In this document: in pieces, positions 48,087-59,981 of the stretch
Position numbering within the stretch: position 1 is the first letter of the stretch
How the letters are laid out: each line of letters begins with the position of its first letter
From: Prochlorococcus sp. AG-409-D14
GTDB lineage: Bacteria > Cyanobacteriota > Cyanobacteriia > PCC-6307 > Cyanobiaceae
Reading direction: 5' to 3'
Assembly: GCA_003215895.1 (NCBI GenBank)
Contig: QCJR01000001.1
Location: 1-64,000 of the forward strand
DNA: 64,000 bases
Position numbers and translations under genes: made by a program
Notes under the pieces: generated by a model
Databases searched by the model: none
Told to the model about the DNA's origin: nothing
The model's input: the letters and a program-made list of their open reading frames with translations, nothing else

Positions 48087-48617
48087 ATGATCGAAAAACA
48101 TAAATGGATGTCAATAGGTGAAATTGTTGCCCCGCAGGGTTTAAGAGGAGATATTCGAATAAAACCTAGCAGCGACTTTCCTGAAAGATTTACAAAGCCA
48201 GGGAAAAGATGGATTCAAAAAAATAACGAATTACCCACTGAAATCAAATTAACAAAAGGAAAGCTTATTCCTGGAAAAGAAATCTATGTACTTTCTATCG
48301 AGGGAGTATCGAATAGGAGTTCTGCAGAGGAAATTATTGGTTGGAAATTAGTCATACCAATTAATAGCAGACCAAGGCTTAGAAAAAATGAATATCATTA
48401 CTTTGATTTAATTGGTTTAGAAGTTAAGAAAGGACAAAAAAAGAATCTAATTGGTTATGTAACTGACTTAATCAAGGGAGGAAATGACCTTCTAGAGATA
48501 GAGTTAATTGAAGGCAAAAAAGTTTTGGTACCTTTTGTTAAAGAAATTGTCCCAGAAATAGAAATCGAAAACAAATGGCTGCTGATCAATCCGCCTCCTG
48601 GCTTATTGGAACTCTAG
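48087..48617 (+). CDS. rimM: 16S rRNA processing protein RimM
   Basis: A 176-residue ribosome maturation factor for the 30S head. The N-terminal RimM domain opens with SIGEIVAPQGLRGDIRI, and the C-terminal PRC barrel includes YHYFDLIGLEVKK and ends VPFVKEIVPEIEIENKWLLINPPPGLLEL. The start ATG at 48087 lies after an AT-rich leader. The manC gene follows 52 bp downstream on the same strand. Confidence 0.93.
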   Translation: MIEKHKWMSIGEIVAPQGLRGDIRIKPSSDFPERFTKPGKRWIQKNNELPTEIKLTKGKLIPGKEIYVLSIEGVSNRSSAEEIIGWKLVIPINSRPRLRKNEYHYFDLIGLEVKKGQKKNLIGYVTDLIKGGNDLLEIELIEGKKVLVPFVKEIVPEIEIENKWLLINPPPGLLEL

Positions 48618-48669
48618 TTATCATTCAGGTTTTTAATCAGAACTTCAAACAAGAATTAAAAAGTTATCT

Positions 48670-50124
48670 ATGGCAATAACTGAGCACTCAATTATTCCTG
48701 TCATTCTTAGTGGTGGATCAGGAACAAGACTTTGGCCACTTTCTAGAGAAAGCTATCCCAAACAATTTCTAGCATTAGATTCACGAACCAAGAAAACTCT
48801 TTTGCAGAAAACTTATGAAAGGCTAATAGGTTTAGAGGGACTTGAAAATCCTATTTTGATATGTAATGAGGATCATAGATTTATAGTTGCAGAGCAATTT
48901 AGAGAGATAAACACTAATCCTCAAGCAATTATTCTGGAGCCTGTAGGACGTAACACAGCTCCAGCAATAGCAGTTGCTGCTCTTCAAGCAATTTCTTCAG
49001 GCAAAGATCCCTTGCTGTTAATTTTGGCAGCTGATCACTTAATAGAAAATATCGCTAAATTTAAAAGAGTAATTCAATCTGCAAAAACATATGCAAAACA
49101 GGGAAGACTAGTAACTTTTGGTATTGTTCCGACATCTGCTGAAACTGGTTACGGGTACATTGAAGCAAAAGAGTTACCTATTGAAAAAGATCAAATAACT
49201 GGTTTAGAAATCAATAAATTCATAGAAAAACCTAATAAAGATTTAGCTGAAGAATTAATCAAAGATTCTCGCTACACTTGGAATAGTGGTATGTTTCTTT
49301 TTAAAGCGAGTTCAATAATAAGTGAATTAGAAAAATTCTCTCCTGAAATAATAAATTATTGCAAAATTGCTATTGAGAAAGATAAAGAAGATCTTGATTT
49401 TCTAAGATTAGAAACAGAATCATTCAAGAAATGTCCAAAAGTTTCTTTAGATATTGCAGTGATGGAAAAAACAAAATTGGGAACCGTTCTGCCTTTAAAT
49501 GTAGGATGGAGTGATATAGGTAGTTGGAAATCTTTATGGGATATAAGTCGAAAAAATAATGATGGAAATTATATAAATGGTAGAGTAATAGCTGAAAAAA
49601 GTAAAAACTGTTATTTACAAAGTCAACAAAGACTAATTGTAGGAATAGGAATAGAAAATCTAATAGTTGTAGATACAAATGATGCTGTATTAGTAGCAAG
49701 TAGAGATCAATCTCAAAATATTGGTAATATAGTCAAAAGTCTCAGTTCATTAGACTTTCCAGAAGCTAAAATACACAGAAAAATATATAGACCATGGGGT
49801 AACTACACAACAATTGTTGAGGGAGATAGATGGTTAGTTAAGCTTATAGAAGTAAAACCAAATGCTTCTCTTTCTTTACAAATGCATCATCATCGAGCTG
49901 AACATTGGATTGTAGTTAATGGAACAGCATTAATCGAAAAAAATGGTGAAAAACAACTCTTAAGTGAAAATGAAAGTACATTTATCCCCCTTGGTTGCAA
50001 GCATAGGTTAAACAATCCAGGAAAAATGAAACTTGAGCTAATTGAAGTTCAAAGTGGAACATATTTAGATGAAGAAGATATCATTCGCTTTGAAGATTGT
50101 TATGGCAGAATAAAAAAATATTAG
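48670..50124 (+). CDS. manC: mannose-1-phosphate guanylyltransferase / mannose-6-phosphate isomerase (type II)
   Basis: A 484-residue bifunctional enzyme that provides GDP-mannose. The N-terminal nucleotidyltransferase has GGSGTRLWPLSRESYPKQF and the FIEKPN motif. The C-terminal type II isomerase cupin begins near residue 370 (RPWGNY) and carries the metal ligands in LQMHHHRAEHW. GDP-mannose feeds surface polysaccharides. No glycan gene cluster is visible here. It is tail-to-tail with glmS (73-bp gap). Confidence 0.92.
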   Translation: MAITEHSIIPVILSGGSGTRLWPLSRESYPKQFLALDSRTKKTLLQKTYERLIGLEGLENPILICNEDHRFIVAEQFREINTNPQAIILEPVGRNTAPAIAVAALQAISSGKDPLLLILAADHLIENIAKFKRVIQSAKTYAKQGRLVTFGIVPTSAETGYGYIEAKELPIEKDQITGLEINKFIEKPNKDLAEELIKDSRYTWNSGMFLFKASSIISELEKFSPEIINYCKIAIEKDKEDLDFLRLETESFKKCPKVSLDIAVMEKTKLGTVLPLNVGWSDIGSWKSLWDISRKNNDGNYINGRVIAEKSKNCYLQSQQRLIVGIGIENLIVVDTNDAVLVASRDQSQNIGNIVKSLSSLDFPEAKIHRKIYRPWGNYTTIVEGDRWLVKLIEVKPNASLSLQMHHHRAEHWIVVNGTALIEKNGEKQLLSENESTFIPLGCKHRLNNPGKMKLELIEVQSGTYLDEEDIIRFEDCYGRIKKY

Positions 50125-50197
50125 TAAGCAAAAGTATATTTGATTAATAGAAATTGGTGGAAATTAATTATATCAAGTTATGCAGAATTAAAAATTT

Positions 50198-52102
50198 TTA
50201 TTCCACGGTTACACTTTTTGCTAAATTCCTAGGCTGATCAACATCTAAACCTTTATGTGCTGCTATGTGATAACTAAATAACTGTAAAGGTACAACAGTC
50301 AATAAAGGACTAACCCATTCAGTAACTTTTGGAATAGTAAATAATTCATCAAACATTTCCGATTCCGGTCCATTAGTAGACACCCCAATCAAACGGGCAT
50401 CTCTAGCTTTAGCCTCTTGCGAATTACTGAGAACTTTTTCATAAACGACTCCAGGAACTGCCACAGACACCACTGGAACATGTTGATCTAAAAGTGCTAT
50501 TGGTCCGTGTTTTAGCTCGCCAGCTGGATAGCCTTGAGCATGGATATAGCTTATTTCCTTTAGTTTAAGAGCGCCCTCAAGTGCAATTGGATAATTTATT
50601 CCTCGACCTAAGAAAATCACATCCTTTGTTTCAGCAAACAAATGTGCAATTTCCTTAGAGAGAGAATCATGTTTTTTTATTAGATCTGTTAGCTGTTTAG
50701 GAATTAATCTCAAATCATTAGAAAGATCTAAAATTTCTTGAGGGGTTCTTTTTTTCCTATGAGAGGCAAATAAAATTGTCAAACCATAGAAGGACAACAT
50801 TTGACCAAGAAAGGTTTTGGTTGCTGCAACACCTATTTCAATACCAGACCCAATATCGATAACATTATCTAGTTCGCGACCAAAAGAACTATCAACTCTA
50901 TTTGTAATTCCCAATTGATGAAAAGCATAATTAGCATCTTTAGTTGCACCTCGTCTCTCCTTTTCCATCCTTAACGCAGCTAACGTATCTGCTGTTTCGC
51001 CCGATTGACTGACTCCTATTGTCAAAGTATTGGGAGAAAGTGGAGGAGGAGCGTATCGAAATTCACTTGCGAAATATACCTTTGTAGGAACTCCTGAAAA
51101 CTGTTCCAACAAATACGAACCAACCATTCCCGCATGCCTGCTAGTCCCACAGGCAAGTATTTGAATTTGTTCTATCTTCTCTAAGGTAGATTTAGAAATC
51201 GGCAAAGCAACTGAATTTCCCGAGGATAAATCCATCGGCAAAAATCTATCTATCCATTGTTGTGCTGTCTCTGGCTGCTCATAAATTTCTTTAAGCATAA
51301 AATGACGGAAATTTCTTTTATCCGCCAAAAGTTGCGTACCCTTTAAAAGCGATGGTGATCTGTGCTGCCTATTTCCCTCGTTATCATAAAGTTCAATTCC
51401 TAATGGAGTTAAAAGTGCAATTTCATGATCCCTTAAAGGTAAAAATGTACTGGTAAATCCTACTAATGCTGGTGTATCACTTGCACAAAAAAACTCACCT
51501 TCACCAAAGCCAATAACTAGAGGCGCTTGTTCCATGGCGACTACTATGGCGTTGGGAACCTGAGACCAAATCACTGCTATGGAATAAGTCCCTTCTAAAA
51601 GAGTCAAAACCTTTTGAACAGCTTTTAAGAATGTTTGTTCATTAGAGGACAGTCCATTTGCTAAAGACTTTTCAATCTCAAGACCGATTAAATGTGGAAT
51701 TATCTCAGTGTCAGTTTCGGAGGTCAATTTAATTCCTTTGGTTTTCAAGCTTTCAGATAAATCTCTATAATTTTCGATAATTCCATTTTGAACCACTGCA
51801 ATTTGACCTGAGGAATCAAGATGAGGATGAGCATTTATTTCGTTAGGTTTTCCATGAGTAGCCCATCTGGTATGGGCAATACCTACATGACCTTTTGGAG
51901 GCTTTTTTTTAATTAAATTTGAAAGATGAATCAGCTTTCCTTTGGATTTTGTAACATTTAGTTTTTCAATTTGATCTTTATTAAAATTATCAATTGTTGC
52001 TATCCCTGCTGAGTCATAGCCGCGATATTCAAGTTTTCTTAATCCATCAATAAGCAAAGGAGAAACTTCTCTTGATCCAATAACAGCAAATATTCCACAC
52101 AT
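50198..52102 (-). CDS. glmS: glutamine-fructose-6-phosphate aminotransferase
   Basis: A 634-residue enzyme that makes glucosamine-6-phosphate for the cell wall. The glutaminase nucleophile is Cys2 (MCGIFAVIG), with the HTRWATHG loop. The isomerase half shows two SIS domains (ACGTSRHAGM, SQSGETADTLAALR) and ends in the near-universal DVDQPRNLAKSVTVE. It lies downstream of psaC on the minus strand, with a 65-bp gap. Confidence 0.97.
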   Translation of the reverse strand: MCGIFAVIGSREVSPLLIDGLRKLEYRGYDSAGIATIDNFNKDQIEKLNVTKSKGKLIHLSNLIKKKPPKGHVGIAHTRWATHGKPNEINAHPHLDSSGQIAVVQNGIIENYRDLSESLKTKGIKLTSETDTEIIPHLIGLEIEKSLANGLSSNEQTFLKAVQKVLTLLEGTYSIAVIWSQVPNAIVVAMEQAPLVIGFGEGEFFCASDTPALVGFTSTFLPLRDHEIALLTPLGIELYDNEGNRQHRSPSLLKGTQLLADKRNFRHFMLKEIYEQPETAQQWIDRFLPMDLSSGNSVALPISKSTLEKIEQIQILACGTSRHAGMVGSYLLEQFSGVPTKVYFASEFRYAPPPLSPNTLTIGVSQSGETADTLAALRMEKERRGATKDANYAFHQLGITNRVDSSFGRELDNVIDIGSGIEIGVAATKTFLGQMLSFYGLTILFASHRKKRTPQEILDLSNDLRLIPKQLTDLIKKHDSLSKEIAHLFAETKDVIFLGRGINYPIALEGALKLKEISYIHAQGYPAGELKHGPIALLDQHVPVVSVAVPGVVYEKVLSNSQEAKARDARLIGVSTNGPESEMFDELFTIPKVTEWVSPLLTVVPLQLFSYHIAAHKGLDVDQPRNLAKSVTVE

Positions 52103-52167
52103 ATATTTTAGTTAGCACCACAAATTATTTATATAAAATAAACCTTAGTAGAGAAAAATACTAATTT

Positions 52168-52461
<294 letters not shown>

Positions 52462-52549
52462 CTACATAAAAAAAAATAGTTGCAATGCCGTCACTTTTGT
52501 TAACTCGACACTCTAACCCGTAGTATTGGAAGTCAGGTCTAAGAAGGTT

Positions 52550-52792
52550 ATGTCCCAGGAAGCAATCCTTGAAAAAGTTCGTTCTATTGTCGCAGAACAA
52601 CTAAGCGTTGAAGCCGGTGAAGTAAAACCGGATTCAAATTTCCAAAACGACCTTGGAGCTGACTCTCTCGACACCGTTGAGTTAGTTATGGCTCTTGAAG
52701 AGGCATTTGACATAGAGATCCCTGACGAGGCAGCCGAAGGCATTGCCACTGTTGGGGATGCAGTCAAATACATCGAAGAAAAACAGTCTTGA
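52550..52792 (+). CDS. acpP: acyl carrier protein
   Basis: An 80-residue ACP that holds growing acyl chains on a phosphopantetheine arm. The attachment serine is in [13 protein letters not shown] start at ATG 52550, because AAGAAGG sits just upstream as a Shine-Dalgarno and the product begins [10 protein letters not shown]. The longer frame from 52526 adds eight residues with no family support. fabF follows 7 bp downstream, forming a fatty-acid operon. Confidence 0.97.
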   Translation: MSQEAILEKVRSIVAEQLSVEAGEVKPDSNFQNDLGADSLDTVELVMALEEAFDIEIPDEAAEGIATVGDAVKYIEEKQS

Positions 52793-52799
52793 GGTCTAA

Positions 52800-54047
52800 A
52801 TGATGGAGAAACTCCATCGAGTTGTTATTACAGGTCTTGGCGCCATTACTCCAATTGGCAACAACCTCGAAAGTTACCTCAAAGGGCTTCAATCCGGGCA
52901 AAATGGGGTAGATCAAATAACACTCTTTGATGCCTCATCACATGCATGCAGATTTGCAGCAGAGGTGAAAAATTTTGACCCAACTGGCAAACTAGAGCCA
53001 AAAGAATCCAAAAGATGGGACCGTTTTTCAAAATTTGGAGTCATTGCAGCAAAAGAAGCCTTGAATCATTCAGGGCTAATAATTGACGACTCAAATTCTG
53101 GAAAAATTGGTGTAATTATTGGTTCTGGAGTTGGCGGATTGCTGACTATGGAAACCCAAGCTCATGTATTAAACAACAAAGGGGCTAGTCGAGTTAGTCC
53201 TTTTACTGTTCCCATGATGATTCCCAATATGGCTACGGGACTAGCTGCTATTGCAATTGGTGCCAAAGGCCCAAGTTCAGCAGTTTCAACTGCTTGCGCC
53301 GCTGGCTCCAATGCTATTGGTGATGCATTTAGACTTCTCCAATTAGGCAAGGCAGATGCAATGGTTTGCGGAGGAGCAGAAGCAAGTATTACTCCATTAG
53401 GAGTTGCAGGATTTGCTAGTGCGAAGGCCCTATCGTTCAGAAATGATGATCCTTCAACCGCGAGCAGACCGTTTGATTCTCATAGAGATGGATTTGTAAT
53501 TGGAGAAGGGGCAGGAGTACTAATTTTAGAAACTCTTGATCATGCACTAAAAAGAGACGCAACAATCCATGCAGAAATCATTGGTTATGGAACAACTTGT
53601 GATGCTCATCACATTACCTCTCCAACTCCAGGTGGAGTGGGAGGTGCAGAAGCTATGAAACTTGCATTAATTGATGGGCAAATTAATCCCGAAGAAGTTG
53701 ATTACATTAATGCTCATGGCACTAGCACTCCAGCCAATGACAGCAATGAAACATCTGCTATAAAAACTGCTTTAGGAAATTATGCATATCAAATTCCTAC
53801 AAGCTCAACCAAATCCATGACTGGGCACTTGCTAGGAGGGTCTGGCGGAATTGAGGCTGTTGCTTGTGCTCTGGCAATAAAACATGAAATAATTCCGCCA
53901 ACAATTAATTATTCCAATCCAGACCCAAATTGTGATCTTGATTATGTGCCTAACAAAGCAAGAGAAAAGAAATTAGGCGTCGTACTATCTAACTCATTCG
54001 GGTTTGGCGGTCACAATGTCTGTCTGGCTTTTCGACGAATGATCTAA
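52800..54047 (+). CDS. fabF: 3-oxoacyl-[acyl-carrier-protein] synthase II
   Basis: A 415-residue condensing enzyme that elongates fatty acids. The nucleophile Cys lies in VSTACAAGSNAIGDAF, and the two His ligands are in NAHGTSTPANDSNE and STKSMTGHLLGGSGG. The C-terminus has LSNSFGFGGHN. It begins with two adjacent ATG codons (52800 and 52803), so the exact start is open by one residue. It follows acpP closely, and tktA lies 57 bp downstream. Confidence 0.97.
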   Translation: MMEKLHRVVITGLGAITPIGNNLESYLKGLQSGQNGVDQITLFDASSHACRFAAEVKNFDPTGKLEPKESKRWDRFSKFGVIAAKEALNHSGLIIDDSNSGKIGVIIGSGVGGLLTMETQAHVLNNKGASRVSPFTVPMMIPNMATGLAAIAIGAKGPSSAVSTACAAGSNAIGDAFRLLQLGKADAMVCGGAEASITPLGVAGFASAKALSFRNDDPSTASRPFDSHRDGFVIGEGAGVLILETLDHALKRDATIHAEIIGYGTTCDAHHITSPTPGGVGGAEAMKLALIDGQINPEEVDYINAHGTSTPANDSNETSAIKTALGNYAYQIPTSSTKSMTGHLLGGSGGIEAVACALAIKHEIIPPTINYSNPDPNCDLDYVPNKAREKKLGVVLSNSFGFGGHNVCLAFRRMI

Positions 54048-54104
54048 ATCAATTTCATTTTCGCTTTCCACTTAAATTTCTTCTCCCCCACTTACTAATT
54101 CAAA

Positions 54105-56117
54105 ATGGTTGCCTTGAATACTTCCCTAGACACACTTTGCATAAACAGTATCAGGATGCTCGCTGTTGATGCAATTAATAAATCCAAAAGTGGTCACCCA
54201 GGTTTGCCTATGGGTTGCGCACCTATGGGTTATGCGTTGTGGGACAAACACTTATGTCACAATCCCAAAAATCCAAAATGGTTTAATCGAGACAGATTTG
54301 TACTTTCAGCAGGGCATGGATGCATGCTTTTGTATGCTCTTCTGCATTTGACTGGCTACGAATCTGTCACCATTGAAGATATAAAAGAATTTAGGCAGTG
54401 GGGAGCTAAAACTCCTGGACATCCAGAGACTTTCGAGACTCCAGGAGTTGAAGTAACTGCAGGACCTTTGGGAGCCGGAATTTCAAATGCAGTTGGATTA
54501 GCCATTGCGGAAGCTCACCTTGCTGCAAAATTCAATAAGCCTGATTCAACAGTTGTAGACCATTACACCTATGTAATTATGGGTGATGGGTGCAATCAAG
54601 AAGGTATTTCCTCAGAAGCTTGTTCCTTAGCTGGGCATTTAAAACTTGGTAAATTAATAGCGCTCTATGACGATAATCACATCACTATTGATGGAAGAAC
54701 AGATGTCTCATTTACAGAGGATGTCTTAAAAAGATATGAAGCATATGGATGGCATGTACAAGAAATTCCTGAGGGGAATACTGATGTTGAGGGCATATCT
54801 CAAGCAATCGAAAAAGCCAAATCCGTAACTGATCAACCATCCATTATCAAAGTAACAACAACCATTGGCTATGGTTCACCTAATAAAAGTGATACTGCAG
54901 GTATTCACGGCGCCCCGTTGGGCGAAGAAGAGGCAGAACTAACTAGAAAGCAATTAGGTTGGTCATACAAACCTTTTGAGGTCCCTCAAGATGCTTACGA
55001 TCAATATCGAAAAGCCATTCAAAAAGGTGCGCAACTAGAAGAAGAGTGGAATCAAACCCTAGCCAATTACAAAGCAAAATATCCTAAAGAAGCATCTCAA
55101 TTTGAGCGCATGCTGAGAGGAGAACTCCCTGAAGGCTGGGACAAAGATTTACCTACCTATACATCTGATGACCAAGGGGTCGCTACTAGAAAACATTCTC
55201 AAATATGTCTAGGTGCTCTTGGTCCAAACATTCCAGAACTAATAGGAGGTTCTGCTGATTTAACTCACTCTAATTACACGGATATAAAAGGTGAAACTGG
55301 ATCTTTTCAACACGACAGTCCTGAAAAACGTTATTTACATTTTGGGGTCAGAGAACATGCTATGGCTGCCATATTGAATGGGATTGCTTATCACGACAGT
55401 GGTTTAATTCCTTATGGTGGCACCTTCTTAGTTTTTGCAGACTACATGAGAGGATCGATGCGTCTTTCCGCTCTTAGTGAGCTTGGTGTTATTTATGTCT
55501 TAACTCATGATTCTATAGGTGTTGGTGAAGATGGACCAACACATCAACCCATAGAAACCATTCCATCGTTGAGAGCAATGCCAAATATGATGGTTTTCCG
55601 TCCAGGGGATGGAAATGAAACAAGTGGTGCCTATAAAGTTGCAATTAAAAATCGTAAGAGACCAAGTTCCTTATGCCTCAGTAGGCAGGGGATGGTCAAT
55701 CAACAAAATTCATCCGTAGATAAAGTCGCTTTAGGTGGATACGTACTTGAAGAGTGCGATAGCACTCCTGAATTAATACTTATAGGAACTGGAACTGAAC
55801 TTGATTTATGTGTGCAAGCAGCGAAAAAGCTAACCGCAGAAGGTAAAAAAGTGCGAGTGGTTTCTATGCCATGCATTGAACTTTTTGAAGAACAAAGCGA
55901 GAGTTATAAAGAAGAAGTTTTACCTTCTAGCATCAGAAAACGCCTAGTAGTTGAAGCCGCCGAGAGCTTCGGATGGCATAAGTATATTGGTCTTGATGGT
56001 GACAGCGTAACTATGAATAGCTTTGGAGCATCTGCTCCAGGTGGATTATGTATGGAAAAATTTGGTTTTACAGTTGAAAACGTATTAGAAAAATCTAGAA
56101 ATCTTCTCAACAAATAA
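54105..56117 (+). CDS. tktA: transketolase
   Basis: A 670-residue thiamine diphosphate enzyme of the Calvin and pentose phosphate cycles. The TPP motif is [20 protein letters not shown]...DDN, the N-terminus has [19 protein letters not shown], and the pyrimidine domain shows [11 protein letters not shown] and [16 protein letters not shown]. Its 3' end is convergent with thiC. A 29-bp perfect hairpin just beyond its stop probably ends transcription. Both genes relate to thiamine, one as user and one as maker of the cofactor. Confidence 0.97.
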   Translation: MVALNTSLDTLCINSIRMLAVDAINKSKSGHPGLPMGCAPMGYALWDKHLCHNPKNPKWFNRDRFVLSAGHGCMLLYALLHLTGYESVTIEDIKEFRQWGAKTPGHPETFETPGVEVTAGPLGAGISNAVGLAIAEAHLAAKFNKPDSTVVDHYTYVIMGDGCNQEGISSEACSLAGHLKLGKLIALYDDNHITIDGRTDVSFTEDVLKRYEAYGWHVQEIPEGNTDVEGISQAIEKAKSVTDQPSIIKVTTTIGYGSPNKSDTAGIHGAPLGEEEAELTRKQLGWSYKPFEVPQDAYDQYRKAIQKGAQLEEEWNQTLANYKAKYPKEASQFERMLRGELPEGWDKDLPTYTSDDQGVATRKHSQICLGALGPNIPELIGGSADLTHSNYTDIKGETGSFQHDSPEKRYLHFGVREHAMAAILNGIAYHDSGLIPYGGTFLVFADYMRGSMRLSALSELGVIYVLTHDSIGVGEDGPTHQPIETIPSLRAMPNMMVFRPGDGNETSGAYKVAIKNRKRPSSLCLSRQGMVNQQNSSVDKVALGGYVLEECDSTPELILIGTGTELDLCVQAAKKLTAEGKKVRVVSMPCIELFEEQSESYKEEVLPSSIRKRLVVEAAESFGWHKYIGLDGDSVTMNSFGASAPGGLCMEKFGFTVENVLEKSRNLLNK

Positions 56118-56140
56118 AATCAATAAGTTAGTTCATGACC

Positions 56141-57573
<1,433 letters not shown>

Positions 57574-57627
57574 CTAAAAAGCTATTGAATAAAAAAGGAG
57601 CAATATGCATAAAGATCACAAGATTTC

Positions 57628-57710
57628 ACTTTCCTTAAACTGGTTCAAACCAGTTCAAGTTCAGAGGGTGTGATCTCAGCCATATAGCAAAGCAATATGG
57701 CACCCCTAGT
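57628..57710 (-). promoter_or_regulatory. TPP riboswitch (THI box)
   Basis: On the minus strand the core appears in order: AGGGGTGCC, a P3 hairpin, GGCTGAGATCACACCC, GAACTTGAACTGG, then an ACTGGTT/AACCAGT stem and AAGGAAAG. It lies about 57 nt upstream of the thiC start. An 8-nt sequence TGTGATCT (57613-57620) just downstream is complementary to AGATCACA (57669-57676) in the aptamer core, so it can serve as the switching strand. Confidence 0.92.
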
Positions 57711-57777
57711 GATAAATACAAATTAGCTCGAAATGCACAACTAAACCCTAAAGTTTTTCTAGATAAAAATTTTGAAA

Positions 57778-57999
57778 TTAAACATTTTTATCATTCATAT
57801 CTTTTTTTATCTCTAGAAACAACATTCTTCGTCGCCTAAGTCTTCTAACCGCTCCTGTCAAAACCAATCCACTTCCAACAACCAAAGCAGGTACGGCTTG
57901 GATCTTATCTTTGCCCTCTCTATGTAAAAAGCCTGTAATTGCTAGTAAAATTAGCAAAGGTGCTGAAATTGAGATTAATGGGTTACCCAATCTGTTCAT
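57778..57999 (-). CDS. small membrane protein, DUF3188-like
   Basis: A 73-residue protein with two hydrophobic segments (ISISAPLLILLAITGFLH and VPALVVGSGLVLTGAV) and a very basic stretch RRLRRRRM after the second. The layout matches short cyanobacterial DUF3188 proteins; the role is unknown. I start at ATG 57999. A GTG at 58011, directly after the stop of the amidohydrolase gene, would add four residues and would couple translation. It is the last gene of the run ruvB, TPR, M20, DUF3188. Confidence 0.62.
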   Translation of the reverse strand: MNRLGNPLISISAPLLILLAITGFLHREGKDKIQAVPALVVGSGLVLTGAVRRLRRRRMLFLEIKKDMNDKNV

Positions 58000-58011
58000 A
58001 AAATTAAGCAC

Positions 58012-59196
58012 CTAGATGTCTTGATGAGTTTTCGATGCCATGACTAGTGCTTGAGACAAAATGTTTATTCCTAATTCCAGGCTTCTTTCATCCAAAGAGA
58101 AATATCCACTGTGCAATGGAGCACAACCTTGATCCCCAGCAACGCCTAATCTAAACATCGTCCCTGGAACATCCTGCAAGAAGAAAGCAAAATCTTCAGC
58201 ACCTAATGAGGGATGTTCTAAACAAACAATATTTTCTTCATCCATAAAATTCTTTGCAGACGTAGATAACAAACTAGTCAACTCTGGATTGTTATAAACT
58301 GGAGGAGCGATCGACTTGAAATTTATATTAGCCTTAGCTCCGTAATTAGAGGCTATATTTTTTACTATTTTCTCAATCCATTGAGGCAACTTTTCATAAA
58401 GATTATTATCAAGACACCTTACTGTACCTAGTAGCTTAACCCTCTCAGCAATAACATTAAAAGCATTCCCTCCTGTAATTTTCCCAAAGCTAATAACTAC
58501 TGGCTTAAGAGCATCTAAACGTCTACTAATAGCCTCTTGAAGTCCACTAATAACTTTTGCAGAAATCCAAATTGAATCTATTCCTTCGTGGGGTCTAGCT
58601 CCATGCCCTCCATGACCAAAAATATCTATTTCTAATTCAGCCGCAGCTGCTGTAAAAGTGCCGCTTTTGATTCCAATCTTGCCAACTGACAAATCAGGGT
58701 AAACATGCACACCAAATAGAGCTTGGACTCCTTCAAGAACGTTTTCAGCTCTCATCCAATTAGCACCTTTAGCAATCTCTTCAGCAGGTTGAAAAATGAT
58801 TCGTATTCTAGAATTTGTAAATTTATTTTTTGCTAATACTTTAGCCACACCCAAACCAATGCAAGTATGTAAATCATGACCACATGCATGCATCAAGCCT
58901 TGAATTGAAGAAGAATAATCTAAACCTGTTCTCTCCTCAATTGGTAAAGCATCCATATCCACTCGTAAGCCAACAATAGGTCCGCTTCCCTCGCCAATCT
59001 CAGCAACCACTCCTGTTTTCCCTACTGCTTCTTTTACTTCCCAACCTGATTTTCGAAGTTCCCCGGCAACAAGAGCAGCAGTTTGATATTCTTGACCGCT
59101 TAACTCTGGATGAGCGTGGAGATGACGACGTAACAGAATCAAATCAGGCAATATCTCCTTGGTTAAAACTTGAATTTTTTTTCCTAAATCTTTCAT
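58012..59196 (-). CDS. M20-family amidohydrolase (hippurate/IAA-amino acid hydrolase type)
   Basis: A 394-residue zinc aminoacylase/amidohydrolase. Metal ligands appear in MHACGHDLH (with the preceding RVDMDALP), then the general-base pair in PAEEIAKGA, and a C-terminal LGAEDFAFF. A dimerisation insert starts near FGHGGHGARPHEG. The family cleaves N-acyl amino acids; the natural substrate is unknown. It overlaps the TPR-protein stop by 4 bp, so these genes are translationally coupled. Confidence 0.88.
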   Translation of the reverse strand: MKDLGKKIQVLTKEILPDLILLRRHLHAHPELSGQEYQTAALVAGELRKSGWEVKEAVGKTGVVAEIGEGSGPIVGLRVDMDALPIEERTGLDYSSSIQGLMHACGHDLHTCIGLGVAKVLAKNKFTNSRIRIIFQPAEEIAKGANWMRAENVLEGVQALFGVHVYPDLSVGKIGIKSGTFTAAAAELEIDIFGHGGHGARPHEGIDSIWISAKVISGLQEAISRRLDALKPVVISFGKITGGNAFNVIAERVKLLGTVRCLDNNLYEKLPQWIEKIVKNIASNYGAKANINFKSIAPPVYNNPELTSLLSTSAKNFMDEENIVCLEHPSLGAEDFAFFLQDVPGTMFRLGVAGDQGCAPLHSGYFSLDERSLELGINILSQALVMASKTHQDI

Positions 59197-59981
59197 TTAT
59201 CCTCCAACGCAAGAAATGCAATCAAATCATTTGTAGGTCTTGGAGGCCAACGACGAATATTCAATAACCAATCCTTCTCACGATATCGAATATCTAGTCC
59301 AGCAGCAGCAGCCCAGTTACTTTCGGCTTCACCTGAGAAACCTTTACTCCATAGAAGCGCACTTAATGCTGCTCTCGCATCTGCGAATAAGGGATATTTG
59401 CGGATTAATATTCTGATTTTTTTTTCAGCGAGTTCAAGATCACCTAATTGATAAATCGCAAGCGCCTCACTCGACCTAGCCATAGCAATAGCATTATTTG
59501 ACGAGGCAGCTTGAGAAAAAAATTTCTTCGCTTGAAGCCAATTATCCATTGAGCCCATCACATTACCTAAGTTATACAAAGCTGAAACATCTTTAGGATT
59601 TTTCTTTAAAACGTATTTGTAATCTTCACTGGCGTCCTTCCATCGCTGCAAAGCTTCTTCAGCAATTCCTCTATTCAAATAAGGGTCTAAATCTTCAGGC
59701 GAAATTTTTATTGCCATAGTTTGATCTCTTATGGCTCCCTGAGGATCACCAAGAGCAAGACGAATATTGCCTCTATTACTTAATGCTGCTGCATCATTTG
59801 GATTGTCTTTCAAGTAAAAGCTCCAATCTTTTTCAGCTTGAATAAAATCACCATCATTACTTTCTTTGAGAGCTTTCTCGAATAAAAATTTTGGTGGAGC
59901 CTTTGCTTGAGACTGAAATGGACCAAAAACAAAAAAAAGCAAAAGTAGAAGTAAAACTTGAAAAATTCTTATGTTTATCAT
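59193..59981 (-). CDS. TPR-repeat protein, exported or lipid-facing
   Basis: A 262-residue protein with an N-terminal hydrophobic signal ([14 protein letters not shown], cleavage plausible after QSQAKA). At least four TPR units follow, including [38 protein letters not shown] and [19 protein letters not shown]. It is likely a periplasmic or thylakoid-lumen scaffold; the partner is unknown. It overlaps ruvB and the M20 gene by 4 bp each, so the three form a coupled operon. Tetratricopeptide proteins of this sort often support photosystem assembly in cyanobacteria, but nothing here proves it. Confidence 0.82.
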   Translation of the reverse strand: MINIRIFQVLLLLLLFFVFGPFQSQAKAPPKFLFEKALKESNDGDFIQAEKDWSFYLKDNPNDAAALSNRGNIRLALGDPQGAIRDQTMAIKISPEDLDPYLNRGIAEEALQRWKDASEDYKYVLKKNPKDVSALYNLGNVMGSMDNWLQAKKFFSQAASSNNAIAMARSSEALAIYQLGDLELAEKKIRILIRKYPLFADARAALSALLWSKGFSGEAESNWAAAAGLDIRYREKDWLLNIRRWPPRPTNDLIAFLALEDK

